From NCBI RefSeq assembly GCF_002117125.1, contig NZ_CP019344.1, positions 1,633,501-1,697,500 of the forward strand: a DNA stretch of 64,000 nucleotides, in the 5' to 3' direction. Below, piece after piece: positions 36,165 to 45,407 of this stretch. This DNA is from Nonlabens spongiae (GTDB lineage: Bacteria; Bacteroidota; Bacteroidia; Flavobacteriales; Flavobacteriaceae). How positions within the stretch are numbered: position 1 is the first letter of the stretch; every line of letters begins with the position of its first letter. Made by a program: the position numbers and the translations under genes. Below the pieces are notes generated by a model that had not been told where the DNA came from, ran no database searches, and worked only from the letters and a program-made list of their open reading frames with translations.

Positions 36165-37856
36165 ATGCCACTGTCTGAACAAGAACAAGTACGTCGCCAG
36201 AAACTTCAAAAAATTCGCGAGATGGGCATCGAGCCTTTTCCTGCTGCCCTATATCCCGTAGACCATACTTCTAAAACTATTAAAAGTGATTTTGAAGAGG
36301 GGAAAAAGGTCGTTATTGCAGGCCGTTTGATGTCTCGACGCATTCAGGGCAAGGCAAGTTTTGCAGAGCTTCAAGACAGCCAGGGACGTATCCAGGTGTA
36401 TTTCAATCGCGATGAGATCTGCGAGGGAGAAGACAAGACATTGTACAATGATGTTTATAAAAAACTGCTCGATATAGGAGATATCATCGGTATTGAGGGC
36501 GAACTGTTTAAAACCCAAGTGGGTGAGAAAACAGTGATGGTTAAAAGTTTCACGCTACTCACAAAAGCCTTGAAGCCATTGCCGCTCCCTAAAGTAGATG
36601 CAGATGGCAACGTGTATGACAAATTCAATGACCCAGAGCAGCGCTACCGCCAGCGCTACGCAGACCTAGCTGTGAATCCGCAGGTGAAGGAGGTTTTTGT
36701 GAAAAGAACCAAGCTTTTTAATGCGATGCGTTCGTTCTTCAACGAGCGTGAGTACTTTGAAGTGGAGACGCCTATTTTACAGCCTATTCCAGGTGGTGCT
36801 GCGGCTCGACCTTTTGTGACGCACCACAATTCTCTGGACATACCGCTCTATATGCGTATCGCAAACGAGCTTTATCTCAAGCGTTTGATCGTGGGTGGAT
36901 TTGACGGCGTTTACGAGTTCAGTAAGAATTTCCGTAACGAGGGAATGGATCGCACGCATAACCCAGAGTTCACCGCCATGGAAATCTATGTGGCATATAA
37001 GGACTACAACTGGATGATGGACTTTACAGAGCAGTTACTTGAACATTGTGCAATTGCGGTAAATGGAACGACAAAGAGTACTTTTGGCGACCACGAGATT
37101 GAGTGGAAGGCGCCCTATCCGCGTGTGACCATGAGGCAAAGTATTTTGGATTTTACCGGTTTTGATATTGCCGGCAAGAGTGAGAAGGAGTTGTACGCTT
37201 TCGCGAAAGCGGAAAATATAGAAGTAGATGAAACCATGGGTAAGGGAAAGCTTATCGATGAAATATTTGGTGAGAAATGTGAAGGAAACTACATCCAGCC
37301 CACGTTCATCACAGATTACCCGAAGGAAATGTCACCGCTTTGTAAGCAGCACCGCGACAATCCAGAACTTACTGAGCGTTTTGAACTGATGGTTTGTGGT
37401 AAGGAAATCGCCAATGCCTACAGTGAGTTGAACGATCCTATCGATCAGCGTGAGCGTTTTGAAGCTCAAGCGGCACTGGCAGATCGTGGGGACGATGAGG
37501 CAATGTTTATAGATCAAGATTTCTTGAGAGCGCTGGAATACGGCATGCCTCCTACCTCGGGACTGGGAATAGGAATGGACCGATTGATCATGTTCTTGAC
37601 CAACAATCCATCGATTCAAGAAGTGCTGTTCTTCCCTCAAATGAAACCTGAGAACAAGGCAAAAGCCGATTTGAACGAGGAGGAGAAAATGGTTTTTGAA
37701 CTTCTCATCAAAGCTCAGAAAATGGAGCTCGCTGACTTGAAAGAGCAAGCTGGTTTGAGTAATAAAAAATGGGATAAGTCTATAAAAGGATTGACCGGTA
37801 AAAAACTTGCCAAGGTTAGTAAGACTGATGATGGGCTGTTTATTGAGTCTATGTGA
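36165..37856 (+). CDS. lysS: Lysyl-tRNA synthetase (class II)
   Basis: A 563-residue aminoacyl-tRNA synthetase: an N-terminal OB-fold anticodon domain (VVIAGRLMSRRIQGKASFAEL) and a class II catalytic core with motif 2 (FRNEGMDRTHNPEF, near residue 255) and motif 3 (GLGIGMDRL, near residue 468). A ~60-residue C-terminal extension (from about 500) goes beyond the E. coli length and is usual in Bacteroidetes. Palindrome copy 37196-37211 is read as LYAFAKAEN. Promoter TTG-N19-TATCTTTG at 36113-36142; strong terminator at 37880. Confidence 0.97.
   Translation: MPLSEQEQVRRQKLQKIREMGIEPFPAALYPVDHTSKTIKSDFEEGKKVVIAGRLMSRRIQGKASFAELQDSQGRIQVYFNRDEICEGEDKTLYNDVYKKLLDIGDIIGIEGELFKTQVGEKTVMVKSFTLLTKALKPLPLPKVDADGNVYDKFNDPEQRYRQRYADLAVNPQVKEVFVKRTKLFNAMRSFFNEREYFEVETPILQPIPGGAAARPFVTHHNSLDIPLYMRIANELYLKRLIVGGFDGVYEFSKNFRNEGMDRTHNPEFTAMEIYVAYKDYNWMMDFTEQLLEHCAIAVNGTTKSTFGDHEIEWKAPYPRVTMRQSILDFTGFDIAGKSEKELYAFAKAENIEVDETMGKGKLIDEIFGEKCEGNYIQPTFITDYPKEMSPLCKQHRDNPELTERFELMVCGKEIANAYSELNDPIDQRERFEAQAALADRGDDEAMFIDQDFLRALEYGMPPTSGLGIGMDRLIMFLTNNPSIQEVLFFPQMKPENKAKADLNEEEKMVFELLIKAQKMELADLKEQAGLSNKKWDKSIKGLTGKKLAKVSKTDDGLFIESM
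37196..37211. repeat. Palindrome copy 13 (in lysS)
   Basis: Perfect 16-mer, read as AFAKA. Confidence 0.97.
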
Positions 37857-37879
37857 GAATCTTACCTTAAAAACTCAAG

Positions 37880-37911
37880 AGGTCCAGGTATAACTATCTG
37901 GACCTTTTTTT
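37880..37911 (+). terminator. Terminator after lysS
   Basis: AGGTCCAG/CTGGACCT stem (8 bp), 10-nt loop, run of seven T. Confidence 0.92.
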
Positions 37912-38048
37912 ATTTAACAACGAAATTTCCAGTCAATAAATCACGTTTTATGAATAAAAAAGAGCTTGGAGTTTTGCGCAAGAACCCTTTTGGTTAAACC
38001 TTTTCAGCAATTGTTAGTCATAATATTATAATCCTTAAATCCATTATC

Positions 38049-38453
38049 ATGAAAAAACTAGCAATCATCGGTTTATTTCTTTTGCCGCTCGGAATCATTG
38101 CCCAGCCTGGAGAAAAAATGCGCAAAATACCTAGTCCAGAAGTTCAAGCAAAACAAATGACGCTTGCTTTAGATCTCACAGACAAACAAGAGAAGCAAAT
38201 TATTGCGGTCCTTGAAAACCAGAGTAAAGCGCGAGAAGAAAATAAACTTACCCGAGAGGAAAGACGTGAGCTGAGTCAAGAAAAGAAAGAGGAACTTCGT
38301 GTAGCAATGCTGGATCAGCGCATCGCGATGAAACGCGAGATGAAATCTATTTTGAATGACGAGCAGTACAAGCGCTGGGAAAAAATGATGGTTCGAAAAG
38401 GTAAAAACAAAATGAAACGCATGAAAAAGATGCGTGACCGCAGAGACAGATAA
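38049..38453 (+). CDS. Spy/CpxP-like periplasmic protein
   Basis: A 134-residue exported protein: a signal peptide (to GIIAQ), then an all-helical, highly charged region. LTDKQEKQIIAVLENQ and LDQRIAMKREMKSILNDEQYKRWEKM are the LTxxQ-type helices of Spy/CpxP and of the related flavobacterial family. The C-terminus is very basic (KGKNKMKRMKKMRDRRDR). Probably an ATP-independent periplasmic chaperone or a stress/metal-responsive protein. A perfect 10-bp terminator stem follows at 38469. No two-component genes are adjacent. Confidence 0.75.
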   Translation: MKKLAIIGLFLLPLGIIAQPGEKMRKIPSPEVQAKQMTLALDLTDKQEKQIIAVLENQSKAREENKLTREERRELSQEKKEELRVAMLDQRIAMKREMKSILNDEQYKRWEKMMVRKGKNKMKRMKKMRDRRDR

Positions 38454-38468
38454 TTTCTAAAACTCAAT

Positions 38469-38501
38469 AGCCTTGAGATGCGATCTCAAGGCTTTCTATT
38501 T
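38469..38501 (+). terminator. Terminator after the Spy-like gene
   Basis: Perfect 10-bp stem AGCCTTGAGA/TCTCAAGGCT, 5-nt loop, then TTCTATTT. Confidence 0.82.
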
Positions 38502-38524
38502 ATCAGGTCTGTTATGTGACAAAA

Positions 38525-39094
38525 TTAAAATCTGTATCCAATACGAAGATGCAGATTTACCACCGCATCATTTTGATCTCTCAACCGTTCTTCAAAATAC
38601 CTAATATAACCTATCCCAAATCCTACTTCATAATTGAAATGTTGACCTATGTTACGCCGTAGTCCATAAGTAGGTATCAATTGAAAATCTGGTATGATTC
38701 GGATATTGTCATTGGAACCGATCTCAAATAAATCAGGTCTTAGAGATGTTTTTAAGGCTATGAAATTTCCAGCGTTATTATCGATCCGTTTTGACTTTCT
38801 CAGCCTTCTTTCAAGATTATAATACCATCTAGGTTCGAGAGTAAGCACTGGAACCATTTTAAAATAATCTCCCAGAAATGAGTTGTAGCCGAAAGTAGCA
38901 TCCAGACCTACTTCTGATCTGAGGGCTATTGAATTAGACAGTCTGGATTCATTATGTACCCAAGCTCCTAGAAAACCAGTTTGTACACCATATATAGATT
39001 GCTCCACAGAAGCAATACTGCCAGGGGTATTTTGAGAGTGAACTTTGAGATTAAAAAATAAGACGACTAGTAAAGTTGAATAAAATTTGGTCAT
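38525..39094 (-). CDS. Outer membrane beta-barrel protein of unknown function
   Basis: A 189-residue protein with a signal peptide (to KVHSQ) and alternating hydrophobic/polar strands ending in NLHLRIGYRF, a typical C-terminal OMP strand with terminal Phe. The arrangement suggests a small eight-stranded barrel. I do not recognise a specific family. It is convergent with the Spy-like gene across a hairpin terminator and upstream of hemL in transcript order (36-bp gap), without obvious functional connection. Confidence 0.72.
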   Translation of the reverse strand: MTKFYSTLLVVLFFNLKVHSQNTPGSIASVEQSIYGVQTGFLGAWVHNESRLSNSIALRSEVGLDATFGYNSFLGDYFKMVPVLTLEPRWYYNLERRLRKSKRIDNNAGNFIALKTSLRPDLFEIGSNDNIRIIPDFQLIPTYGLRRNIGQHFNYEVGFGIGYIRYFEERLRDQNDAVVNLHLRIGYRF

Positions 39095-39130
39095 GATTGA
39101 TTTTACGGTTTAATAAGCTGATTAATAGTG

Positions 39131-40423
39131 TTACCAAGATTTCACCACTTTTTCAACCGCATCAATTGTTATACCAATATCCTCATTACTCAGCGCATCA
39201 TTCAAAAAGTAACTTTCAAAGGCACTCGGTGGCAAGTAAATTCCCTGTTCAAGCAAACCGTGGAAGTATTTCTTAAACCACTCGTTATTGCCTTTTGCGG
39301 CACTGTCAAAGTCCACCACCGGTTCATCGGTAAAATGAACTGAAATCATAGAGCCGTATCGATTAATGGTGTAATCAATTCCTTTTTGGGATAGAACACT
39401 ATCTATGCCTTCGTGCAATCGTTTTGTTTTTTCGGCTAGACGATCAAAAATTTCTGGATGATTGTTCAGGTGTGATAACATGGCAATTCCAGCACTCATC
39501 GCCAGCGGATTCCCACTCAATGTACCTGCCTGGTACACTGGCCCGGTTGGTGCGAGATAATTCATGATTTCTTTACGTGCCGCAAAAGCACCTACGGGCA
39601 GTCCTCCACCTATCACTTTCCCATAAGTAACAATATCAGCGTTTACACCAGTCACTTCTTGCGCACCACCTGAAGCAAGTCTGAACCCAGTCATCACCTC
39701 ATCAAAAACGAGCAACGCTCCATTCTCATCGCATAACTTTCTCAATCCTTCTAAGAAACCTTCTTTAGGGACAATACAACCCATATTTCCTGCGATCGGT
39801 TCAATGATGATACAGGCGATTTGCTCTGGATTGTTCTTAAAGATTTCCGCTACCTGATCTAGATTGTTGTAATCGGCTAGAATGGTGTCTTGAGCGGTTC
39901 CTTTAGTCACCCCAGGACTATTGGGACTCCCGAAAGTCACAGCCCCACTACCCGCTTGAATCAAAAACGAATCGCTGTGACCGTGATAACAACCAGCAAA
40001 CTTGATGATTTTATCCCTTCCAGTAAAACCACGTGCCAATCGTACTGCACTCATGCAGGCCTCTGTACCTGAATTGACCATTCTTATTTGGTCAATGTTA
40101 GGACACATACTCACGGCCAGCTTTGCAATCTGCGTTTCCAGCTCAGTAGGCATACCATAAGATGTCCCTTTTTCAGCGGCTTTTTTCACCGCTTCTACCA
40201 CTGTTTCAAAAGCATGGCCTAATATCATAGGTCCCCATGAAGCGATATAATCAATGATTTTACTCCCGTCTTCGGTGTATAAATAGGCTCCCTTTGCCCG
40301 TTCTACAAAAACAGGGTTTCCCCCTACTGCATTAAAAGCTCTAACGGGTGAATTCACACCTCCGGGTATATATTTTTTGGCTTCGTCAAAAAGTGCGCTG
40401 CTACGCTGATAAGTAAATGGCAT
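39131..40423 (-). CDS. hemL: Glutamate-1-semialdehyde 2,1-aminomutase
   Basis: A 430-residue PLP enzyme converting glutamate-1-semialdehyde to 5-aminolevulinate in the C5 haem pathway. Characteristic segments: [53 protein letters not shown] and the PLP lysine in [16 protein letters not shown]. Length normal. It follows the glucosaminidase gene by 4 bp, and is thus at the end of a transcript containing the M56-like, ACC-deaminase-like and glucosaminidase genes, although these functions are unrelated. Confidence 0.96.
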   Translation of the reverse strand: MPFTYQRSSALFDEAKKYIPGGVNSPVRAFNAVGGNPVFVERAKGAYLYTEDGSKIIDYIASWGPMILGHAFETVVEAVKKAAEKGTSYGMPTELETQIAKLAVSMCPNIDQIRMVNSGTEACMSAVRLARGFTGRDKIIKFAGCYHGHSDSFLIQAGSGAVTFGSPNSPGVTKGTAQDTILADYNNLDQVAEIFKNNPEQIACIIIEPIAGNMGCIVPKEGFLEGLRKLCDENGALLVFDEVMTGFRLASGGAQEVTGVNADIVTYGKVIGGGLPVGAFAARKEIMNYLAPTGPVYQAGTLSGNPLAMSAGIAMLSHLNNHPEIFDRLAEKTKRLHEGIDSVLSQKGIDYTINRYGSMISVHFTDEPVVDFDSAAKGNNEWFKKYFHGLLEQGIYLPPSAFESYFLNDALSNEDIGITIDAVEKVVKSW

Positions 40424-40427
40424 GAAA

Positions 40428-41261
40428 TTATTTTACGGTAAGTACTTGTCCAATAGATAGTGTATTACTAGACAGGTTGTTAAGACGTTTCAAATCCTCA
40501 ACGCTTACGTTATAGATTTTTGAAATGCGATACAAAGTTTCTCCTGGCTTGACGGTATGCACCGTATCTGCACGGAGAGGAGGCTGTATCATTTGATCCT
40601 CGACAGACATTGCTTCTAAGGCTTGCGTATCATATTGATCCAGCTCATATCTTTCGATAAGGTTAATCAGCTTTTCTGGATAGCGCCGGTCTGTAGCGTA
40701 CCCAGCTTGACGCAAACCTCTTGCCCAAGCTTTATAGTCCAGCAAATTCAACGAGAAAAGATCGCGATATCTTTTGCGCTCCGTGAGAAATAACGAGTGA
40801 TCACGATAGGAATAGGTTGCGTCATTATAGGTCCTGAAGCACTCGCCTTTTGCATCATCATCGTGATAGATTTTACCGCCGGTCCATCCTTTGTGACACT
40901 TGATCCCAAAATGATTATTAGCTTCCCGTGCCAGTCTCGCCCGTCCCGCGCCGCTTTCCAGAATACCTTGAGCTAAAGTAATACTTGCCGGTATCTTGTA
41001 AAGTTGCATCTCGCGCATGGCAGCGTCCTTAAAATCGAGAATATAATCTCGATTGATATCGCCAGTTGTAGGCTTTGATAGTTTTGGGTTCTCAACTGGA
41101 GTAGGCTCCTTGACCACTTCTGGTTCAGGTTTGGGTTGGGTAACGACCTTTTCTTTTTTGACTCTTTTTTTAGTGGTAACCACGCGTTTTTTACCTCCAC
41201 ACGAGGCAAGCAACAAGGTTAAAAACAACAAGATTAATATCGACCTAAAGTTCATCCACAT
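40428..41261 (-). CDS. Glucosaminidase lipoprotein with C-terminal LysM domain
   Basis: A 277-residue peptidoglycan hydrolase: lipobox LLASC, a Lys/Pro-rich linker ([12 protein letters not shown]), a glucosaminidase (FlgJ/GH73-like) domain with the catalytic glutamate in [16 protein letters not shown] and [10 protein letters not shown], and a LysM domain ([18 protein letters not shown], from about residue 228). It acts on peptidoglycan from the periplasmic or outer-membrane side. ATG 41261 (MWMNFRS) or ATG 41255 can be the start; both overlap the end of the ACC-deaminase-like gene (41245), indicating coupling. Confidence 0.92.
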   Translation of the reverse strand: MWMNFRSILILLFLTLLLASCGGKKRVVTTKKRVKKEKVVTQPKPEPEVVKEPTPVENPKLSKPTTGDINRDYILDFKDAAMREMQLYKIPASITLAQGILESGAGRARLAREANNHFGIKCHKGWTGGKIYHDDDAKGECFRTYNDATYSYRDHSLFLTERKRYRDLFSLNLLDYKAWARGLRQAGYATDRRYPEKLINLIERYELDQYDTQALEAMSVEDQMIQPPLRADTVHTVKPGETLYRISKIYNVSVEDLKRLNNLSSNTLSIGQVLTVK

Positions 41262-42197
41262 AATTGATTAAATTCCTACCTTTTTTAGCGAGCAACTGAT
41301 TATAGGCATGCACCGATTGTAGGCCTCCGGTATGAACCGCTAAAATACGAGTTTTGGCAGCAACAGCACCGCTTTTCACTTGCTCTTCCAGCACATACAT
41401 CATCTTTGAGGTGTAGATGGGATCGAGTGGAGTTCCGCTTTCGCGAAAGCGTGCATTCATATAATCAATCAGTCGATTATCAGAACGTGCATAACCGCCA
41501 AATCTTGTATCCTTATAAAAATCAAATGCTCGATCAACCAACATATCTTCAATATTTTTCCCGAGGAAATCACCTTTGAGCGCGCTAAAAACCATCACTA
41601 TTTGATGTGGAGCAGCACTTTTTACGATTCCCGCAGCCGTGCCACCTGTTCCCGCGGCTACTGCAATGACATCATAAGTCACGCGATCGTAATCAGTTAG
41701 AATTTCTTGAGTTCCAAGGACAGCAAGTTCGTTAGTCCCCCTTCTGGGATGCGATAAAACGATCCGAACTGCTCATAAAGTTTATTGATTTCGCTAGCAG
41801 TGTTTTTGTTGCGGTAATTTTCGCGACTCAGAAAATGAAACTGCATCCCTTTTTGATGGGCAATCCTCAGAGTTTGATTCTTTTCTATTGTTTGAGATAA
41901 ATCTTTCCCCAGTTCCTCGCCCCTAATCACACCTACGCTTTTAAAACCCATAATCTGAGCGGCGGCGGCCGTGGCAGCGATGTGGTTGGAAAAGGCACCG
42001 CCGTAAGTCAGCAAGGTATCGTGACCTTGTTCTCTGGCTTTCAGCAAATTGTATTTGAGTTTCCTGAGCTTATTACCGCTTACCTCAGCATGCAGGAGAT
42101 CCTCGCGCTTCATATCAATAATGATTTCCCGATCTGGAAACTCCACAAATCGCTGATTAACGGCGGTCTTAGGATCAAACAAACTACGAGGCTCCAT
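41245..42197 (-). pseudogene. ACC deaminase/D-cysteine desulfhydrase-like PLP enzyme, frameshifted at 41737-41741
   Basis: The two frames form one tryptophan-synthase-beta-fold PLP protein of 317 residues. The N-terminal part has the PLP lysine in EVSGNKLRKLKYNL and GGAFSNHIAATAAA; the C-terminal part has the glycine-rich phosphate loop AAGTGGTAAG. The join occurs at a run of five C (41737-41741; G on the coding strand). The first frame reads RIPEGGLTNLL and stops; adding one base gives RIPEGGTNELAVLGTQEI, as the family has. Palindrome copy 41436-41451 is read as ARFRESGTP. A real mutation or a homopolymer sequencing error cannot be separated here. Confidence 0.85.
41436..41451. repeat. Palindrome copy 14 (in ACC-deaminase-like gene)
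   Basis: Perfect 16-mer, read as RFRES. Confidence 0.97.
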
Positions 42198-42513
42198 GAT
42201 AGAATTTTAAAAATGACCACCACTTTCTGTCCGTCAAATAATTAAGATTTCTCTCCATCGCATAAGCTTCACGTTCAAAAACAATATTTCTATAAGCTTG
42301 ATGATGATCGTATTTGGTTCTTAATAGCAGATAATTAATCACATACCAGAGATAGAAAAATATAATTAGCAATTCCTTCTGTTGTGCCGCGTGGATTCTC
42401 TCGTGATTGATGAAGACCTCATCGTGAACATCAGCCTCATGGGAAACCAGCAAAAGCGGAAACAGCGTCATGCCTCGGTACTTTTTAAGAAGACTGGTTT
42501 GAATGATCCACAT
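42184..42513 (-). CDS. Small membrane protein with HExxH motif (M56-like)
   Basis: A 109-residue protein with the zinc-peptidase-like sequence INHERIHAAQQ and one or two hydrophobic segments (LLIIFFYLWYVINYLLL), resembling a short relative of M56/BlaR1 peptidases. A longer frame reaches 42729, but its first 72 residues run antisense to the DUF5522 gene. The ATG at 42513 stands exactly 4 nt after a TATTTTTG box (42525-42518), predicting a leaderless mRNA. The 3' end overlaps the ACC-deaminase-like gene by 14 bp. Proteolytic function is not proven. Confidence 0.78.
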   Translation of the reverse strand: MWIIQTSLLKKYRGMTLFPLLLVSHEADVHDEVFINHERIHAAQQKELLIIFFYLWYVINYLLLRTKYDHHQAYRNIVFEREAYAMERNLNYLTDRKWWSFLKFYHGAS

Positions 42514-42517
42514 TATG

Positions 42518-42525
42518 CAAAAATA
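42518..42525 (-). promoter_or_regulatory. -7 box of the M56-like gene, leaderless spacing
   Basis: TATTTTTG, then CATA and the ATG at 42513. Confidence 0.62.
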
Positions 42526-42597
42526 CCTAATGATCGATTGCCTGACTTGCTTTCCCAAAATTCCAGTAATTATTAGGCTATGCATCTTCACATCTCG

Positions 42598-42605
42598 TAT
42601 TTTTA
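42598..42605 (+). promoter_or_regulatory. -7-like box of DUF5522-hutU, leaderless spacing
   Basis: TATTTTTA, then ACCT and the ATG at 42610. Confidence 0.45.
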
Positions 42606-42609
42606 ACCT

Positions 42610-42783
42610 ATGAAAAAGATCATTCCCGTTGAGGAGGGCGACTATTACCTCACCCCTCAGGGCTATCGATGCTTTACGGAACAATACCACCTCAAGCGAG
42701 GCTATTGCTGTAAAAGCGGTTGCAGGCATTGTCCGTATGGTTATGACAAGAGTACAGATACATTTAAAAACAAAAAGGCATGA
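42610..42783 (+). CDS. DUF5522 cysteine-rich small protein
   Basis: A 57-residue protein missed by length filters. It reads MKKIIPVEEGDYYLTPQGYR, then CFTEQYHLKRGYCCKSGCRH and CPYGYDK; the CC-x3-C-x2-C cluster is the DUF5522 signature and suggests metal binding. The function is unknown. Its TGA overlaps the hutU ATG by 4 bp (ATGA), so the two are translationally coupled. A TATTTTTA box (42598-42605) ends exactly 4 nt before the ATG. Divergent from the M56-like gene. Confidence 0.9.
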   Translation: MKKIIPVEEGDYYLTPQGYRCFTEQYHLKRGYCCKSGCRHCPYGYDKSTDTFKNKKA

Positions 42784-44786
42784 ACGCAGTAATGGAAGAT
42801 TTTGATTTGGTACGCTTTCGCGAAAGCATCACAACAGGAATCCCCACGGAACTTCCAGATCCTTATGTATATGAAGAGACCGTAAATCACGCTCCTAAAC
42901 GTAAGGCGACATTAGATGAAGAAGAAGTCAAACTCGCATTACAGAATGCCTTACGTTATTTTGAGCCTAGGCACCATGAGGTACTTCTTCCAGAATTCAA
43001 AGAAGAATTGGAGAAATACGGTCGTATCTACATGTACCGTTTTATGCCTAAAGAAGAAATTAAAGCCAGAGACATTGATTATTACCCTGCAAAATCTAAA
43101 CAGGCTGCGGGAATCATGCTCATGATTCAAAATAACCTGGATCACGCGGTGGCACAACACCCACACGAGCTTATTACCTATGGAGGAAATGGAGCTGTTT
43201 TTCAGAACTGGGCGCAGTACCTACTGACCATGAAATACTTGAGCGAGATGACTGATGAGCAAACGCTGGTCATGTATAGCGGGCATCCCATGGGCTTGTT
43301 TCCTTCCCACAAAAATGCTCCACGCTGTGTAGTCACTAACGGAATGATGATTCCCAATTACTCCAAACCAGACGATTGGGAACGTTTCAATGCTCTGGGC
43401 GTGACGCAGTACGGCCAAATGACAGCAGGAAGTTACATGTACATAGGTCCTCAAGGAATAGTTCATGGAACCACGATCACCGTGCTCAATGCGTTCAGAA
43501 AAATAGGTAAATCACCTCGCGGAAATGTATTTGTAACCTCTGGGCTAGGCGGTATGAGTGGAGCGCAACCCAAAGCTGGAAATATCGCTGGCTGCATCAC
43601 GGTTTGCGCCGAAATGAATCCTAAAGCCGTAAAAACAAGACATGATCAAGGCTGGGTGGATGAAGTAATAGAGACCCGAGAAAATTTGGTGAGACGTGTC
43701 AAAACAGCTCAAGAAAATAAGGAAGTTGTTTCCATCGCATTTCTAGGGAATGTGGTTCATGTTTGGGAAAGCCTTTATGATAACGGCATCGAGATTGCGA
43801 TAGGGAGCGACCAGACCAGCCTGCACAATCCGTGGGCTGGAGGGTATTATCCCGTTGATCTCACTTTTGAACAAAGCAACGAGATGATGTCAGAAGATCC
43901 CATCCAATTCAAAAAAGAGGTTCAGCGCAGTCTCAAGCGCCATGTAGCAGCTATCAATAGACACACAGATAAAGGCACCTATTTCTTTGATTACGGAAAT
44001 GCGTTTTTGTTAGAATCCAGTCGCGCCGGAGCTGATATTGAGGGAGAAGATCGCGAATTCAGATATCCTTCCTACGTTCAGGATATTATGGGACCTATGT
44101 GTTTTGATTACGGCTTTGGACCTTTTAGATGGGTTTGCGCTTCTGGAAAGGTAGAAGATTTAGAAAAAACTGATGCTATTGCAACAGAGGTTTTGCAGCG
44201 GCTTTCTCAAGATGCTCCAGAACGCATCCAGCAGCAAATGCAAGATAACATCACTTGGATCAAAGGAGCTCAAGAAAATAAACTGGTTGTAGGCTCACAG
44301 GCTCGCATTCTTTATGCAGATGCACTGGGTCGCATGGAAATTGCAAAGGCTTTTAATGATGCTATCGCTCAAGGCGAAATAGGACACGTGATCTTAGGCC
44401 GCGATCACCACGACGTTTCTGGAACCGATTCTCCTTACCGAGAAACCTCAAATATTTACGATGGTTCGCGCTTTACAGCAGACATGGCGATCCAGAATGT
44501 GATAGGCGACAGTTTTAGAGGAGCGACCTGGATCAGCATACATAATGGCGGCGGCGTGGGCTGGGGTGAAGTAGTTAATGGCGGATTCGGTATGGTAATT
44601 GATGGTAGTAAGGAGGCAGAAGAGCGATTGACCTCGATGCTACATTGGGATGTTAATAATGGAATTGCGCGTCGTAACTGGGCAAGAAATGAAAATGCAA
44701 CTTTTGCCATTAAAAGAGCCATGGAACTCGATCCCAACTTGAAAGTGACCCTTCCGCATGTTGTAGATGAAAACCTTTGGAACTAA
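42780..44786 (+). CDS. hutU: Urocanate hydratase
   Basis: A 668-residue NAD+-dependent enzyme converting urocanate to imidazolonepropionate in histidine degradation. The glycine-rich YGGNGAVFQNWAQY, TSGLGGMSGAQPKAGNIAG, and the late NGGGVGWGEVVNGGFG segments are diagnostic. It belongs to the long (~660-680 residue) Bacteroidetes form rather than the 555-residue classical one. No hutH, hutI or hutG neighbours. Palindrome copy 42813-42827 (last base of the right arm changed) is read as VRFRES in the variable N-terminus. Coupled to the DUF5522 gene by ATGA. Confidence 0.95.
   Translation: MNAVMEDFDLVRFRESITTGIPTELPDPYVYEETVNHAPKRKATLDEEEVKLALQNALRYFEPRHHEVLLPEFKEELEKYGRIYMYRFMPKEEIKARDIDYYPAKSKQAAGIMLMIQNNLDHAVAQHPHELITYGGNGAVFQNWAQYLLTMKYLSEMTDEQTLVMYSGHPMGLFPSHKNAPRCVVTNGMMIPNYSKPDDWERFNALGVTQYGQMTAGSYMYIGPQGIVHGTTITVLNAFRKIGKSPRGNVFVTSGLGGMSGAQPKAGNIAGCITVCAEMNPKAVKTRHDQGWVDEVIETRENLVRRVKTAQENKEVVSIAFLGNVVHVWESLYDNGIEIAIGSDQTSLHNPWAGGYYPVDLTFEQSNEMMSEDPIQFKKEVQRSLKRHVAAINRHTDKGTYFFDYGNAFLLESSRAGADIEGEDREFRYPSYVQDIMGPMCFDYGFGPFRWVCASGKVEDLEKTDAIATEVLQRLSQDAPERIQQQMQDNITWIKGAQENKLVVGSQARILYADALGRMEIAKAFNDAIAQGEIGHVILGRDHHDVSGTDSPYRETSNIYDGSRFTADMAIQNVIGDSFRGATWISIHNGGGVGWGEVVNGGFGMVIDGSKEAEERLTSMLHWDVNNGIARRNWARNENATFAIKRAMELDPNLKVTLPHVVDENLWN
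42813..42827. repeat. Palindrome copy 15 (in hutU)
   Basis: Perfect 14-bp core, last outer base A; read as RFRES. Confidence 0.97.
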
Positions 44787-44798
44787 AAAAGTAAAGCG

Positions 44799-45329
44799 AT
44801 GATAAAGAAAATTCTCATTTTAAGTTTACTGCTCACCAGCCTAGTAGGTTGTCAGGCCGTACGAGTCAATCAAGATTATGCAATAGGAACCGATTTCAGC
44901 AAATACAAATCATTTGCTTATTTCAAACAAGGTATCGATCAGGCAGATGTCTCTGAACTTGACAAAAAAAGAATATTACGTGCTCTTGATGCTGAAATGC
45001 AGCGTAAGGGCTTTGTAAAATCAGAAAATCCAGATGTAGTCGTAAGCTTTTTTACTGATGCTCAAGAACGCGTTGATGTGTACAACAACGTAGGTTGGGG
45101 CTGGGGAGGCTGGGGCTGGGGAGGCTTCGGTTGGGGCTGGGGCAACAATGTCTCCACCACTACAGAAGGTGTCCTTTACATTGATTTCATTGATGCAGAA
45201 TCCAAAGAACTGATCTGGCAAGGAATAGGTAGAGCTGCTTTAAAATCTACCCCAGAGGCTAAGGTTGAGAGAACTAATGAGATGGTTCAGGAGATTTTAA
45301 CGCAGTTCCCACCTCAACCCAAAAGGTAG
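44799..45329 (+). CDS. DUF4136 lipoprotein with Gly/Trp-rich loop
   Basis: A 176-residue lipoprotein: lipobox LVGC, then the DUF4136 core (DFSKYKSFAYF, NPDVVVSFFTDAQERVDV, GVLYIDFIDAESKELIWQGIG). A loop of GWGWGG repeats (about residues 100-115) comes from a short tandem DNA repeat near 45096-45150. Predicted periplasmic or outer-membrane associated; function unknown. It is 12 bp behind hutU and probably on its transcript. A bidirectional terminator (45360-45385) separates it from rplY. Confidence 0.88.
   Translation: MIKKILILSLLLTSLVGCQAVRVNQDYAIGTDFSKYKSFAYFKQGIDQADVSELDKKRILRALDAEMQRKGFVKSENPDVVVSFFTDAQERVDVYNNVGWGWGGWGWGGFGWGWGNNVSTTTEGVLYIDFIDAESKELIWQGIGRAALKSTPEAKVERTNEMVQEILTQFPPQPKR
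45096..45150 (+). repeat. GGNTGGGGCT tandem repeat inside the DUF4136 gene
   Basis: Short G-rich repeat units that encode the GWGWGG loop. Confidence 0.8.
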
Positions 45330-45359
45330 GTAACCTTTTCTCTGAATAAAGTTTATAAA

Positions 45360-45389
45360 AAATCCCCAGCGTAGACTGGGGATTTTTAA
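45360..45389. terminator. Bidirectional terminator between DUF4136 and rplY genes
   Basis: AAATCCCCAG/CTGGGGATTT stem with 6-nt loop; T-rich on both sides, in a convergent gap. Confidence 0.88.
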
Positions 45390-45407
45390 TTACTGTTGTT
45401 TTTGAGA

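Noticed and set aside
42514..42729. Upstream extension of the M56-like gene
   Set aside because: It runs antisense to the DUF5522 gene and through the -7 box at 42525-42518.
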